Shown piece by piece: positions 38,403-48,460 of a stretch of 64,000 nt of DNA. A program made the position numbers and the translations under genes. Every line of letters begins with the position of its first letter. Position 1 is the first letter of the stretch. A model generated the notes under the pieces. It made no database searches. It saw only the letters and a list, made by a program, of their open reading frames with translations, and had not been told where the DNA came from. The DNA is from Gracilaria caudata (lineage: Eukaryota; Rhodophyta; Florideophyceae; Gracilariales; Gracilariaceae): NCBI GenBank assembly GCA_030374735.1, contig JASCIV010000023.1, forward strand, positions 1-64,000, given 5' to 3'.

Positions 38403-38452
38403 CACCTTGCGGATATCAATCTCAGGCTGAGATTGATGATATGCGCAAGGTG
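38403..38452. repeat. Long inverted repeat (22-25 nt arms)
   Basis: The left arm starts CACCTTGCG and ends AATCTCA at 38424. After a 3-nt loop the right arm returns TGAGATT and ends CGCAAGGTG at 38452. The arms differ by one mismatch and one 3-nt bulge; the inner 10 bp are perfect. Confidence 0.88.
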
Positions 38453-38489
38453 AGATTCTCAGCATTGGGCCGTAGACGTGTGTACTTTG

Positions 38490-38506
38490 CACGTGCACAA
38501 TATAAG
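38490..38506 (+). promoter_or_regulatory. G-box plus TATA box, desaturase promoter
   Basis: CACGTG at 38490-38495 is followed at 38501 by TATAAG. Close spacing and orientation fit a core promoter for the front-end desaturase, whose ATG is at 38998. Confidence 0.5.
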
Positions 38507-38997
38507 TAGTCGAGCTGTTCCACGCGGCATACATATCACACGTGTGTTCCGTTGGCGGACTCGAACAGCGCTGTGATTCGGTACACTCCACCAACGAACA
38601 GACGCCAAGTTGCAGGAGCGCACTCGGCGCGCGCTTGTGCGGTGGACGACGCTCAACCGCTGGCGGCGGAAAGCTGCCCGAGCGGCGCGTGCCTCGAGGA
38701 GCACCGCGCGTGTGCACCGCAGCCGCTCAGATTCCCTCGTCTGCTTTCTATCCGCCAATTTTCGCGTTTCCCTTGTGCACACCCAACATCACAACGCGTT
38801 CGTGGCATTGATGGAGCTATCATATTGCCCACGTGCGCCGCACCAGTAGCAACGCTGAGTCATCTTCCTTCACGGTACGAAGGCAGAAGACTTCCGCGAC
38901 CGGCTTGAGCGTTCGATCGGCAAGCGTGCTGCAATTGTGGACTGCGCAGTCCTTCCTTCCTCTGAACGGCTTTTGTTCTCTGTCGCATTTTTAAAGC

Positions 38998-40380
38998 ATG
39001 TGTAAAGCGGGGATTCCTCAGGTCGTGAAGGGCTCGGCATTTGCGAATGAGCCCTTTGCGGACGACACCGTGCGCCGTATCACCTGGTCAGAACTTGCGC
39101 GACATAACACTGTTGAGGACGCTTGGATCGCTATCAAGGGGCGAGTGTACGATGTGACAGATTTTGCAAAGCGTCATCCGGGAGGAGATATCATCTTCAC
39201 TGCCGCTGGAACCGATGCCACCGATGTATATTCTGGGTTTCATGCTTCCACCAGCGCCTGGCGTCTGCTTCCTCCTCTTTGTGTTGGCGAGATTGATCTC
39301 ACCAGCGAAAAAAGACTGGATGGCGTTGATGAAACCTATGTGCGTGACATTCTGAAAATGCGTCAACAGGTTCAGGCTTTGCGTTTGTTTGATTCTTCAA
39401 AGCTGTTCTACGCTTTTAAGATCTTGTCTAATGTTTCTATCTGCACTGTTTCCGTCTTGATAGCGCTTAGCTTCCCTTCGTCGCGGTTTGTTGTGCTTGT
39501 GGCTGCCTTTGTTATGGCCTTGTTTTGGCAGCAATGCGGATGGTTGGCTCACGACTTTTTGCATCACCAAGTGTTTGTCAACCGCTCGATTAACAACTGC
39601 TTTGGCATACTAATTGGTAACATCTTCCAAGGATTCTCCGTTTCTTGGTGGAAGAATAAGCATAACCATCATCATGCCGTACCAAATGTCACTGATGCTC
39701 CGAGTGGCGGAGATCCAGATATCGCCACTATGCCGATTCTCTTCTGGTCTGAAAAGCTTATCGAAGGAGAAGATCTGGACAAGTTTCCGCGCTGGATGCT
39801 GCGCAACCAAAGTGTCATGTATTGGCCAGTATTGTGTATGGCGCGAACTTCTTGGGTCCTTCAATCTCTTGGCTACCAGATGCAAGCTCCAAACCCACAT
39901 GTCACCAGCTATTTACTGTATGTCCTCGAAGTACTTGGCCTTGCCACGCACCATGCTCTCTTCTTGCTGCTGGTCAAGAAAATTGCCGTGTACGGATCTC
40001 TTTCTAGTGCTTTGCTGTTCATGTTTGCATCCCAGGCGTTTGGTGGAGTTCTACTGGGTGTAGTTTTTGCCGTTGGTCACAATGGGATGGACGTTCTCAC
40101 TCTTAAGGAGTTACGAGAAGCGGATTTCATTAGACTGCAAGTCAGGACAACCAGGAACGTGGACCCGCATTGGTTCAGTGACTGGTTCACGGGTGGACTC
40201 AGTTACCAGATTGAGCATCACATTTTCCCTACAGTTCCTCGTCACCACTTACCAAAGCTGCGAACAATTTTCAAGGCCTTCTGTGCTAAGCATAGCATCC
40301 CGTATACATCGGAATCACTTATTGAAGGAAATAAGTCTGTTGCGAACATCCTGAGAGTGGTAAGTAAAGTTGCCTCCTAG
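38998..40380 (+). CDS. Front-end fatty acid desaturase with cytochrome b5 domain (delta-6/delta-8 type)
   Basis: 460 aa. The N-terminal cytochrome b5 domain (about 28-100) has the heme motif HPGGDII. The desaturase part has all three His boxes: H-D-F-L-H-H, H-N-H-H-H and the front-end variant Q-I-E-H-H in which Gln replaces the first His. Four or five membrane segments lie between them. Such ER enzymes insert a double bond between an existing one and the carboxyl end, in polyunsaturated fatty acid or sphingolipid long-chain-base synthesis. Regiospecificity cannot be told from sequence; delta-6 is the commonest for this layout. Start is the ATG after a TTTTTAAAGC stretch. Confidence 0.95.
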   Translation: MCKAGIPQVVKGSAFANEPFADDTVRRITWSELARHNTVEDAWIAIKGRVYDVTDFAKRHPGGDIIFTAAGTDATDVYSGFHASTSAWRLLPPLCVGEIDLTSEKRLDGVDETYVRDILKMRQQVQALRLFDSSKLFYAFKILSNVSICTVSVLIALSFPSSRFVVLVAAFVMALFWQQCGWLAHDFLHHQVFVNRSINNCFGILIGNIFQGFSVSWWKNKHNHHHAVPNVTDAPSGGDPDIATMPILFWSEKLIEGEDLDKFPRWMLRNQSVMYWPVLCMARTSWVLQSLGYQMQAPNPHVTSYLLYVLEVLGLATHHALFLLLVKKIAVYGSLSSALLFMFASQAFGGVLLGVVFAVGHNGMDVLTLKELREADFIRLQVRTTRNVDPHWFSDWFTGGLSYQIEHHIFPTVPRHHLPKLRTIFKAFCAKHSIPYTSESLIEGNKSVANILRVVSKVAS

Positions 40381-40605
40381 GAAGAGATACCTTCATGTAG
40401 ATCAAATAAATGTGACCCGTAACTCGTGTCACGTCGTTTTTGAGTGTGCTATACCCCCGGGGCCAAGAATTTTGTATACTTTCTTCCCTTCACATCATTC
40501 TCGTCGAAGAGGCATCAATGTGGACATTGAACTGTCAAGTCCGTGGCAACTAGCTAGAGTCATGGATACACATGTGTTATGCTTTATGTCAGTTATCGAA
40601 TTTCT

Positions 40606-42609
40606 TCACAGAATCAAGTTCTCTTCTGCCTCCTCACGCCTGTCAACTTCCTCATAGTTCTCAACATGTCCGTTTTCTTCCGAAAGGGCTTGATGTTTAT
40701 CTTCATCATTCCTCGGATGCTCTGCTTGGTGGGTTTGACATAGTTCCTCGCTTGAGAGTACATCATTACTTTCGAGAGGTCCGTCCTTGGGCAGTGTGTC
40801 TCCAAACAAAGAGTTCAACACATGTTGCACGTCTTTCACACATATGAGACTGGACGAGTCCAAACAATATTCTAAACACTTCGATACGTGGGGTACACAC
40901 AAATCACGTAGAGAAAGCGCCATAGACACATAGTGAGGCCTATCGGACCTTTTCAAGAATGCACCACCTGGACCGCCAATAGCTGTCATGAACTCTCCAG
41001 AACTAATTAACGTTTCACGCAAGACCTTTCCTAGCTGTGGTCCGAGAGAAACCGGAGCACATAGTCGCAGGTCATTGAAAGCCGCAAGAATACCATTCAT
41101 GAATACAGCGAGGGGTGGACTGTCAAGGATGGCAAGAGGAGGATCATATTCATTGTTTGACGCACCATCAATGCTTGCTTCAGATTCTCTACTGTACTGG
41201 GTTCCGGTTCCAAGTTGCCCTCTCTCCTTCCGCAAAGCTGACGATCCAACAGGAGCCCAACGATTATCTTCAATCATCATCTCGAATTGTCTTAAGGCGG
41301 CATTTAGGTGAGAACAGTATATTTGCATCACAGAATCTTCGAACATTGGCGGAAGCGCTGCTCGAAAATCTGCTCCAACTCGACCAAGGGATTGCCCGCA
41401 GTACATCGCCTGTTGAAGGATTGTGTTCAGCGCAGCCCCGTCTTTAACATCCTTTATGCCATTGCTCAGCTTTTCTAAATATTCCGTGACTGCGGACGAT
41501 GTCCAGTCGAATAGAATTGACGACGAATGTGAATACGATCTTCCGGATGGAGCAGATGAATGGGCTTCAAGCTTTTCAGATACATCTTCAGTATCATCGT
41601 TAAAGACCGCGCGATACTGTGTGATGATTTCGAACATCATGGACCTCATGTTGTCGCTGAGACTAACTAATTCTGCCTGTCTTGTGTTAGCCGTTGAGGT
41701 CTCTATTCCGTTTCTCATCCATTCGCCTCGACAGTGCAGAAACAGCATGCGCAATCGGTACTCCGAAAATACATCGAGGCGACGCAGAAAACCAACTATG
41801 CGCAAGCACATCGGCAGCTGTATGGGGTTTCGCAAGAGTACGAGTAGTTGCAGAACCATTTGCTGAGTGAGAACGTCCATTTCCTCACATACGTGACGAA
41901 TAAGAATTTCGTCACAGTGCATAGCGTACAGCTTTACTGCACATTCACGCAGTTCTAAAGCTTCATCATACAACTCCGCCCCCACCAGCGTGGTCATTAG
42001 TCTTGGCATTTCCACTATGTCTGCTACGGCTCGATGTTCTGTGATCGCTCGCAATCTGTTTTCTCTTTCGCGTTGCTTCTCTGTGACGCTCGCGGAAAAT
42101 TGGCGTGTGGCGTCGGCCAACTTTGGTAAAGAACTGATCAGCTCATCGAGTCTAGACCGTACATCTGCAACGCCGTCACGGACTGCACCAGCACATTCAA
42201 AGCTTTCAATAAGTGCTCGATAGTTTCCGCACGCAACATCTTCAAGCTCGTTCTTCAGACGGACACATGCAGAGCTAAGATCATCTGGTTCACGTGATAG
42301 CCTCTCGATACTATAACCACAGAGTTCTTCAATATAGGCATGAAGCCCATGCCATTTCTCACATGATGGTGCATCCGCAGGCAAGTCGTTCAGAACAAAC
42401 TTGCAGATTGCTTTGAGAGCCTCTTCAGCATCTTTTTCAGGATCCAGAGGCTCAGGTGCATTATTGGAATCAGGAGGCTTCTCTTGGACACCCAATACCT
42501 CGGCTGTCATCCTGGCTGAAGAGAGCTCAGTTGAATTGGCTGCGGATATGTGTCGAAGCCGATGGAGATACCGACGGTGGACACAGCAATACTTCCATTG
42601 CCAACACAT
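40606..42609 (-). CDS. COG8: Conserved oligomeric Golgi complex subunit 8
   Basis: 667 aa. The N-terminal third carries the COG8 signature: YIEELCGYSIERLSREP, then LEDVACGNYRALIESFECAGAVR and LDELISSLPKL, followed by the MPRLMTTLVGAELYDEALEL and RNPIQLPMCLRIVGFLRRL segments of the tethering fold. COG8 joins lobe B of the COG tether that holds vesicles in retrograde Golgi traffic. The last ~60 residues are acidic and unconserved. The first 33 residues (MCWQWKYCCVHRRYLHRL) look non-conserved; the next ATG at 42510 is an equally good start. Confidence 0.9.
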   Translation of the reverse strand: MCWQWKYCCVHRRYLHRLRHISAANSTELSSARMTAEVLGVQEKPPDSNNAPEPLDPEKDAEEALKAICKFVLNDLPADAPSCEKWHGLHAYIEELCGYSIERLSREPDDLSSACVRLKNELEDVACGNYRALIESFECAGAVRDGVADVRSRLDELISSLPKLADATRQFSASVTEKQRERENRLRAITEHRAVADIVEMPRLMTTLVGAELYDEALELRECAVKLYAMHCDEILIRHVCEEMDVLTQQMVLQLLVLLRNPIQLPMCLRIVGFLRRLDVFSEYRLRMLFLHCRGEWMRNGIETSTANTRQAELVSLSDNMRSMMFEIITQYRAVFNDDTEDVSEKLEAHSSAPSGRSYSHSSSILFDWTSSAVTEYLEKLSNGIKDVKDGAALNTILQQAMYCGQSLGRVGADFRAALPPMFEDSVMQIYCSHLNAALRQFEMMIEDNRWAPVGSSALRKERGQLGTGTQYSRESEASIDGASNNEYDPPLAILDSPPLAVFMNGILAAFNDLRLCAPVSLGPQLGKVLRETLISSGEFMTAIGGPGGAFLKRSDRPHYVSMALSLRDLCVPHVSKCLEYCLDSSSLICVKDVQHVLNSLFGDTLPKDGPLESNDVLSSEELCQTHQAEHPRNDEDKHQALSEENGHVENYEEVDRREEAEENLIL

Positions 42610-42966
42610 TACACTGCATGTGCAAAAACCAGGCTTTTAAGGAATCATCACCCCTTTATTTTGCCCAAATCTTCAACATCAAATCCGCGGTCAATTCCCA
42701 CTTGCTGACGAAGAACGACGTGCTCTGAAAGAGTTGTTCTCGTGCAACTTCACCCTCACCCACGTCGTGAACCCTCAAATTGGTATTATTATCTTTCAAT
42801 CATTGGACAGAAAGTTTAAGGATATCCTCGAAAGGTTAATTCGATATCAGAAGCGGAAACGAGATGATGCTCAAGCTACCTATTCGTGAAGCCTCATGAA
42901 TACAGCACCAGTACGCAGAGTTCATTGTGGATTTCTCGAGGGGGACTTGTTTTCGTATTCAGAAGA
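42610..42966. promoter_or_regulatory. Divergent intergenic region, COG8 / glycosyltransferase
   Basis: About 360 bp, AT-richer than flanks. No motif recognised with confidence. Confidence 0.35.
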
Positions 42967-44091
42967 ATGAGGAATGCCTTGTTACTTCTGAATATGACCA
43001 ACGTCCGTCGAGAAGTTACGTATCGCGCCGCATACATGGACGATTTCGAAGAGATCGAAACTGCTGGCAAGACTGATGATTTCCTTTGCTCCATCATAAC
43101 ACCTATTCACAACGGAGCTCAGTTTCTGAGAGAATGTTTACATTCGGTAATTGAACAAACGAATGTGGACCTCAAACGGGTTGAGTTGGTGATATTCGAT
43201 GACTCATCAACTGATAAATCTTACGAAATTGCACAGTCGTTCGTAAAGACTCTCCGCTTTCACTTGGGTCGGGTTATATTCTTTCATGGAGAAGATGGTC
43301 CGTCAGGAGTAGGAAGTGCTCGCAATATGGCTTGTAGCAGAGCATCGTCATCTATTCTGATCTTTCTGGATGCTGATGATGTGATGAGGCCAATGCGCAT
43401 AGCAAGGACACTGGAGGCATTCGAATCGGTGGAAAATGGGTATGATGTTATCGGTGGAGTATTTGACCGCATCCCATTTGGGTCGACTCCCCGCTATGAG
43501 GAATACCATAAAAGAATACAGACTCATGATTTATTCGCTCATGCCTTTCGTGATGCTCCCTTAGCATTTCCCACAGTGTCCTGTAGAACCGAAGTATGGG
43601 AGCAAGCGCCTTTTCGAGAAGGTAAAGGAGTGGCCGAGGATCTGCACTTCTTATATGATGCAATGAAGAACGGGTTCAAACTCGGGAAGCTTAACGGGGA
43701 GAGTCTAACTGGATACCGCTACCACAACAAAATGACAAGCCACACTTTGCACAGACGCACGCTTCTTTCAATACGAGTGGAAGCGTTTGAGAGTCTTGTT
43801 TTACCGTTACCAACCTGGCGGGATGGGTTTGCAATTTGGGGGTGTGGGCGTGATGGGCGAGACGTTTTTCGGAGACTATCTAAACATGCGCAGGATTTGG
43901 TGACTATGTGGGCTGATGTAGACGTCAAGAAGATTGGAAAGGTAGTTTATGACAAACCTGTGGTTCACTTTTCGGAGGTTCGACCGCCTATAGCGTGTTG
44001 CGTTGCGCTTGACAGATCTGGAGGTGGCTTTGAAGCAAACTTGGACTCTCTGCATTTGGAAAAGGGTAAAGATTATGTTCATCTCGTGTGA
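42967..44091 (+). CDS. B3GNTL1-like family 2 glycosyltransferase
   Basis: 375 aa from the first ATG of the frame. A GT-A fold of family GT2: SIITPIHNGAQFL, ELVIFDDSSTDKSYE, GVGSARNMA and the metal-binding LDADDVM (DxD). The C-terminal part is diagnostic of the B3GNTL1 group: FAIWGCGRDGRDVFRRL, WADVDVKKIGKVVYDKPVVHF and the final KGKDYVHLV. Human B3GNTL1 is annotated as a beta-1,3-N-acetylglucosaminyltransferase-like protein, but the reaction is not well established. No signal peptide, so probably cytosolic. Confidence 0.88.
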   Translation: MRNALLLLNMTNVRREVTYRAAYMDDFEEIETAGKTDDFLCSIITPIHNGAQFLRECLHSVIEQTNVDLKRVELVIFDDSSTDKSYEIAQSFVKTLRFHLGRVIFFHGEDGPSGVGSARNMACSRASSSILIFLDADDVMRPMRIARTLEAFESVENGYDVIGGVFDRIPFGSTPRYEEYHKRIQTHDLFAHAFRDAPLAFPTVSCRTEVWEQAPFREGKGVAEDLHFLYDAMKNGFKLGKLNGESLTGYRYHNKMTSHTLHRRTLLSIRVEAFESLVLPLPTWRDGFAIWGCGRDGRDVFRRLSKHAQDLVTMWADVDVKKIGKVVYDKPVVHFSEVRPPIACCVALDRSGGGFEANLDSLHLEKGKDYVHLV

Positions 44092-44628
44092 AGCTCGAGT
44101 TGTCACTGCAAAGAGATTAAAGAAGCCGCGGGTAACATCATGTACAAAGGTACCTTCATTGCATTTCACCAGCTACACGGTATGAGAAGAAAAAACTCCG
44201 ATGAATGGATGAATATCCCCTTGAGGCGAAGTTACTGTTGTTGTGTCCGTAGGTCTATTTACCTTCGTGATCGTCAAATGTTTACAGTGTGTTGTCAAAT
44301 CGATAGATCTGTAGATACACGTTGTTGTTCGTTTGGCGTACGCTTGGATTTTGCGTATTGGCTACATATAAAAGCGCGGGTGTAGCCAACTTGATCTCCA
44401 CCGCCATCGATAGGTGGCGGAGGCGGTGGCGGTGGACAGACTAAGCTAGCACTTGAATGGTGGTTTACACGCGTCCCGCTACTATATTTCCTTCTTGCAT
44501 GAGGCCGCCAGTCCACATATCACGTAAGTGCCAAAGTGCGCCACGCTTTCTCCACCGAATGGGGAAGGTCGCGCCGCGCCTTCCCCGACCTTGCCTACGC
44601 CTCGGTTTCGCGCCCAGACTCGTCTGCA
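44092..44628 (+). promoter_or_regulatory. Promoter region of the transmembrane pseudoprotease gene
   Basis: About 540 bp. TATAAA lies at 44367-44372 (GCTACATATAAAAGCG). A GGCGGT-rich stretch with a CCACCGCCA/TGGCGG inverted repeat is at about 44398-44434. The ATG is 260 nt downstream of the TATA box. Confidence 0.5.
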
Positions 44629-47600
44629 ATGCAGTCGCCACCATGGCTTTACTCACTGTCGCTGCTACTACTGCTCAGCGTGGGGCAAGCCCAGACAACA
44701 TGTGAAGTTAAACTGCCTTTGCGTAACACTAGCGTTCGCATTCTTGGAGGTCGACCAGCACAGGCCGTTGCTCTCGACAACATTGTTACGTTGGCGTACG
44801 AAGATGCTGAAGGACTCAACTATGTCTGTGTTGGCTCTCTTATTCATCCTTTGTGGGTGCTCACAGCTGCTCAGTGTCCAATTTCGCCCGATTTCAACTT
44901 TGCGGTTCATGGCGGCTCCTCGCTCACTGGTGCACGCTACGAAATCGAAAAAGTATTCTCTCACCCAATGTACAAATTGCCTACCCCGACTCCGTGGCGT
45001 TACGATCTGCAACTCGTACGTCTGCGACGCCCTATCCTTCTCACCAGCGATACCGTTCCCACGGGTTCTCCCACACCATCCCCTGAGTTTGTTGATCTTA
45101 CAGAGCAGAATGTCATGCGCGTAAATAACAATTCTGCATTTGCAAGATCACCGCAGAGAACATACCTTCGTCTTAAAGGGTACGGTATCAGTGAACCTCC
45201 ATATAACAACCAACAGCCTCTCACGCACAAAGAGCGTCCACTTCTCTTTGCGGACATGCCGATTTCTCCTTGTCCTGAGCCTGAAGAAAATGATCGTGCA
45301 CGTCGCATCTGTACTGCATCCTCTGCGACCTGTGGTCCGTGTTTTGGTGACACAGGTAGCCCGCTCTACGACGTCGATAAATCCGGTACCGTCGCTGTTC
45401 TAGTCGCCATCGCTACACTTGGTCGGCATGATTCATACGAAGTTCAGAGACCCTTTTGCACAAATGGAAGGATTCCCATCGTTTATACAACTGTTGCACC
45501 TTACGTTTCATGGATTCGCAGAACTATGGGCAACGCAACCCTTTCTGAGTTTTTCATTCCTCTTACTGGCATCAATAATGTTATTCTAGCAACTCCGAAA
45601 AGTTCGCTTCCCGTTGCTGCTCGTGCTTCTATTATCGTCGTGTGTACGCTCGTGCTTGCTGGTCTGCTCGGAACCCTCATTTTCCTATGCATAGTGCGCC
45701 GTATGCGAGCTCGACGACGTCGTTGGAGGACGGGTCTTGAAGCTGAAGATTCTTTTATCAACTCTCGTTCCCCAGATTTGTTCACGCCTGACCCTTTCGA
45801 AGGTATTCAGCGTGAAAGGCAATCGACATTGTCGCTTTCACAGCTGTCTTCCAACGCGATAGAACGTTTGAAACGCGCAAAAGAGTACTCCACACGCTCT
45901 TTAGCAGCCATACGAGCGAGAATGATCAAAGAGGACGAGCCCATCGAACTGCCTCGTGAAGTGATTCCGGATGCTCCTGAATGGGTTGCTACCGCCTGGG
46001 ATAAGCTTTTCCGAGCGCCTTCCAAATCCGACCTCTCTTCCATCCACAAAATCCCAACTCAGCGCGTTGTCGATGATGTGCTTTCAGGTGCCGACAAAAG
46101 CGTTGAACCAAGTCTTCAAGAAGTTGCTTTCCAGGCTGCAAGAGAGGAAGCAAATCTTGAAGCTGCCTGGCACCGTCTAGAATTGCAAACTAGTCTGCGC
46201 AGTATGTCCGAAGCTGCATCTATTAATCTTTCACCACCGCTATCGCCAATGCCTCGATCTCCCCAAAGTGGATCACGCGGTATGTTTGCTGGTCTTTCAC
46301 GTTCTGGGTCCAAACGAGGCTCAGCATCTTCATCACCACTGCGACGCGCATTGTCCTCTTCTCGACCTCCACCCGGTGAGCTGGCGAAGGCGGATACTCT
46401 GCTCGCGGCCTTTGCTCCAATCGATAGCGAATCTGAGCGCGTTGAAGAGACAGTCGTGGACTCTGCGGCGTTGCGTGCTTTAGCGACTGCAAAGCGACCA
46501 AACATAGTGAACGCCCTAAGAAGAATGTTAAGTGGCTCTGGGATGAAGGAAAGCGTATTATCGAGTGATGAGTCGAGTTTTCCCTCGAGTACCAGTCACC
46601 GCGGAATGATTTCCCGTCAAGATGGCTCAAGCAGCGTCGAGGCGCAGGAGAATTCGTTTTCCTTGTCCAGCAAGCATAGTTCTGCCCGTATGGATTATTT
46701 CTCTGAGAACTATAGTGTCTCCGATTCTGGATCAGAAGGGGATACCAAGGAGTTGTTTGAGCAGGCGTTCATGGCTGGTAATCGGAGGTATACAGATGAC
46801 AGACGTCCGGGCTTCGAAGAAACACGTTCAATACCCACTCTCAGGGGGTATAGGAAAGGCCCTTGTCTCTCGCTTGACGAACTGGAACAACGCCGGTCTA
46901 ACCACACCAATGAAGAAGGGGGAACCAACATTCCAGAGAAAAGCGAAGCATTCGCAACAGAGAATGAGCGAGGCGTTCACTCTTTGTCGCCAGCCTCACC
47001 GTTCCCTTCGAATCCAAATCATGTTCATGGAAATGTCGAGGAAGAGTCGTCGTCCCAAGTACGGGAGCTTTGGCCCCAGCATCAACGGGATGTATCCAGA
47101 ATTCCAGAGCTTTCTGTGTCAGATACTGGTTCATTTCACCCAGTTCGCTCTGGACAATTGCTATCCTTGGTAGTTCCTCCAGGGACGACAGACTCGCTGA
47201 CCGACTGGCGCACAGGACCCTTTCCAAAGACCCCAGATCTAGAAAGCGTTCGATTCGAGGGTAACGAAAAGATTGAGAGCTCCCTGCACCTAGCGCGTCC
47301 AACGATCTCCGTGTCAAGTGCAACGCAAGATCGATCAATTCGTCATGATAATTCTTTGCGGCCAACTTCATCAACAGGTGAGGCTAAGCTTTCACTTACA
47401 AGTCTTGGTTCTGGAAGAGATGGAGCCATTCCTATGGGTATCAGTCATGATGAAGGGCTGGAGCGTAGCTTGTCACCAGAAGAAATTTTCGTGCCAAGTG
47501 ACCTCCCAAAGGTCATATATGAGACTGCTGAAAGAAATCAAGACGTGACTTGCACAAAGAACCACGACAATGCCGTGGTATCACAAATCAAATGTTCGAG

Positions 47601-48054
47601 AAGTACTTTAATTTCCGATGGAAGCATTCCAGCAAATCCGCATAATACTATCGCGACAGGGACGCTGCAAAGACAGAAATCCCAAAGGAAACAGAAACCT
47701 TTTCGTACGTTGGAACAGTACAACGAGCAAGATGGTCCTAACTTTGGTAACCCCTCAAACTCATATCAGAGAGATTCCTTGCCCCTTGCTGGACCAGCAC
47801 GAACGAGCCAAACCGTCGATTCCAAAATGAAGGGCACACATGAAGCACTTGCTGGTGAACTGCCTGAGGTGAAACCTGAGCTGCCAGGACCTCTTGACAG
47901 AGACGATGTACAAAGCCGAGGGACACCATTCACTCCAAAGGGAAAGAGTACCTTCGCTGGTAAGGATGGTGATGCAGAGCATTTGTCAGTGCCAAAGCTG
48001 AAAGAAATATGGAATGACAGAGTTCGTCGTGATTCTAAGAATGGCGCAGAGTGA
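44629..48054 (+). CDS. Single-pass transmembrane S1 (trypsin-like) pseudoprotease with giant cytoplasmic tail
   Basis: 1141 aa. A signal peptide (MQSPPWLYSLSLLLLLSVGQAQ) precedes a chymotrypsin-fold domain at about 36-300 with the strands of family S1: RILGG, VCVGSLIHPLWVLTAAQC, YDLQLVRL, CGPCFGDTGSPLY. Two of the three catalytic residues are replaced: His is Gln82 (CAG) and the nucleophile Ser is Thr242 (G-D-T-G-S-P); Asp126 remains. Cys and core residues persist, so the fold is probably kept while activity is doubtful. One transmembrane helix (about 333-356) is followed by basic stop-transfer residues (RRMRARRRRW). About 785 residues of Ser/Pro/Glu-rich, mostly disordered tail follow. The layout is that of a type I receptor. 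The ATG is the first in frame. Confidence 0.85.
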   Translation: MQSPPWLYSLSLLLLLSVGQAQTTCEVKLPLRNTSVRILGGRPAQAVALDNIVTLAYEDAEGLNYVCVGSLIHPLWVLTAAQCPISPDFNFAVHGGSSLTGARYEIEKVFSHPMYKLPTPTPWRYDLQLVRLRRPILLTSDTVPTGSPTPSPEFVDLTEQNVMRVNNNSAFARSPQRTYLRLKGYGISEPPYNNQQPLTHKERPLLFADMPISPCPEPEENDRARRICTASSATCGPCFGDTGSPLYDVDKSGTVAVLVAIATLGRHDSYEVQRPFCTNGRIPIVYTTVAPYVSWIRRTMGNATLSEFFIPLTGINNVILATPKSSLPVAARASIIVVCTLVLAGLLGTLIFLCIVRRMRARRRRWRTGLEAEDSFINSRSPDLFTPDPFEGIQRERQSTLSLSQLSSNAIERLKRAKEYSTRSLAAIRARMIKEDEPIELPREVIPDAPEWVATAWDKLFRAPSKSDLSSIHKIPTQRVVDDVLSGADKSVEPSLQEVAFQAAREEANLEAAWHRLELQTSLRSMSEAASINLSPPLSPMPRSPQSGSRGMFAGLSRSGSKRGSASSSPLRRALSSSRPPPGELAKADTLLAAFAPIDSESERVEETVVDSAALRALATAKRPNIVNALRRMLSGSGMKESVLSSDESSFPSSTSHRGMISRQDGSSSVEAQENSFSLSSKHSSARMDYFSENYSVSDSGSEGDTKELFEQAFMAGNRRYTDDRRPGFEETRSIPTLRGYRKGPCLSLDELEQRRSNHTNEEGGTNIPEKSEAFATENERGVHSLSPASPFPSNPNHVHGNVEEESSSQVRELWPQHQRDVSRIPELSVSDTGSFHPVRSGQLLSLVVPPGTTDSLTDWRTGPFPKTPDLESVRFEGNEKIESSLHLARPTISVSSATQDRSIRHDNSLRPTSSTGEAKLSLTSLGSGRDGAIPMGISHDEGLERSLSPEEIFVPSDLPKVIYETAERNQDVTCTKNHDNAVVSQIKCSRSTLISDGSIPANPHNTIATGTLQRQKSQRKQKPFRTLEQYNEQDGPNFGNPSNSYQRDSLPLAGPARTSQTVDSKMKGTHEALAGELPEVKPELPGPLDRDDVQSRGTPFTPKGKSTFAGKDGDAEHLSVPKLKEIWNDRVRRDSKNGAE

Positions 48055-48460
48055 GAGGACAAATCCATCATTATGATGAAGCGGACTGAGTATTTCCCTT
48101 GTTGTTTGTTGATATATTGCAATCAATAACCCAGCATACCACATGGTTTTTCGATGCCATTCTTCACAGTCTTCAAATGAAGCCGTTTTGTTTTTTCGTC
48201 AGGCGAAGAAGGTGGAGGTAACAGATATTCTGCGGTTGTACTAACTCAATAGGGCATAGACGCGGCTGTCATTGACAACTGAGAGCCGCTGACTATGAAA
48301 GGTATCCATGCATGAACAGTTTTGATGAGCTCCAAAGCCAGTCAAACAGTCTTATTTTTGCTTGGCTTTACTGGGAGAGCACGCGACAGAGAAAGGAATA
48401 AACCAACTGTGAATGTGTCACTTTCGGAGAACTTGAGCTTTTGGATTGCTGCATTGTGCT
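48055..48460. other. Convergent spacer, nothing recognised
   Basis: About 400 bp between the pseudoprotease and CRY-DASH stops; nothing beyond presumed 3' UTRs. Confidence 0.5.

Larger units (their letters stand above)
38230..38997. promoter_or_regulatory. Intergenic region upstream of the desaturase
   Basis: About 770 bp. It holds a long imperfect hairpin (38403-38452), then a CACGTG plus TATAAG promoter (38490-38506), a second CACGTG near 38538, and a ~490 nt leader that may contain an intron. Confidence 0.5.
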
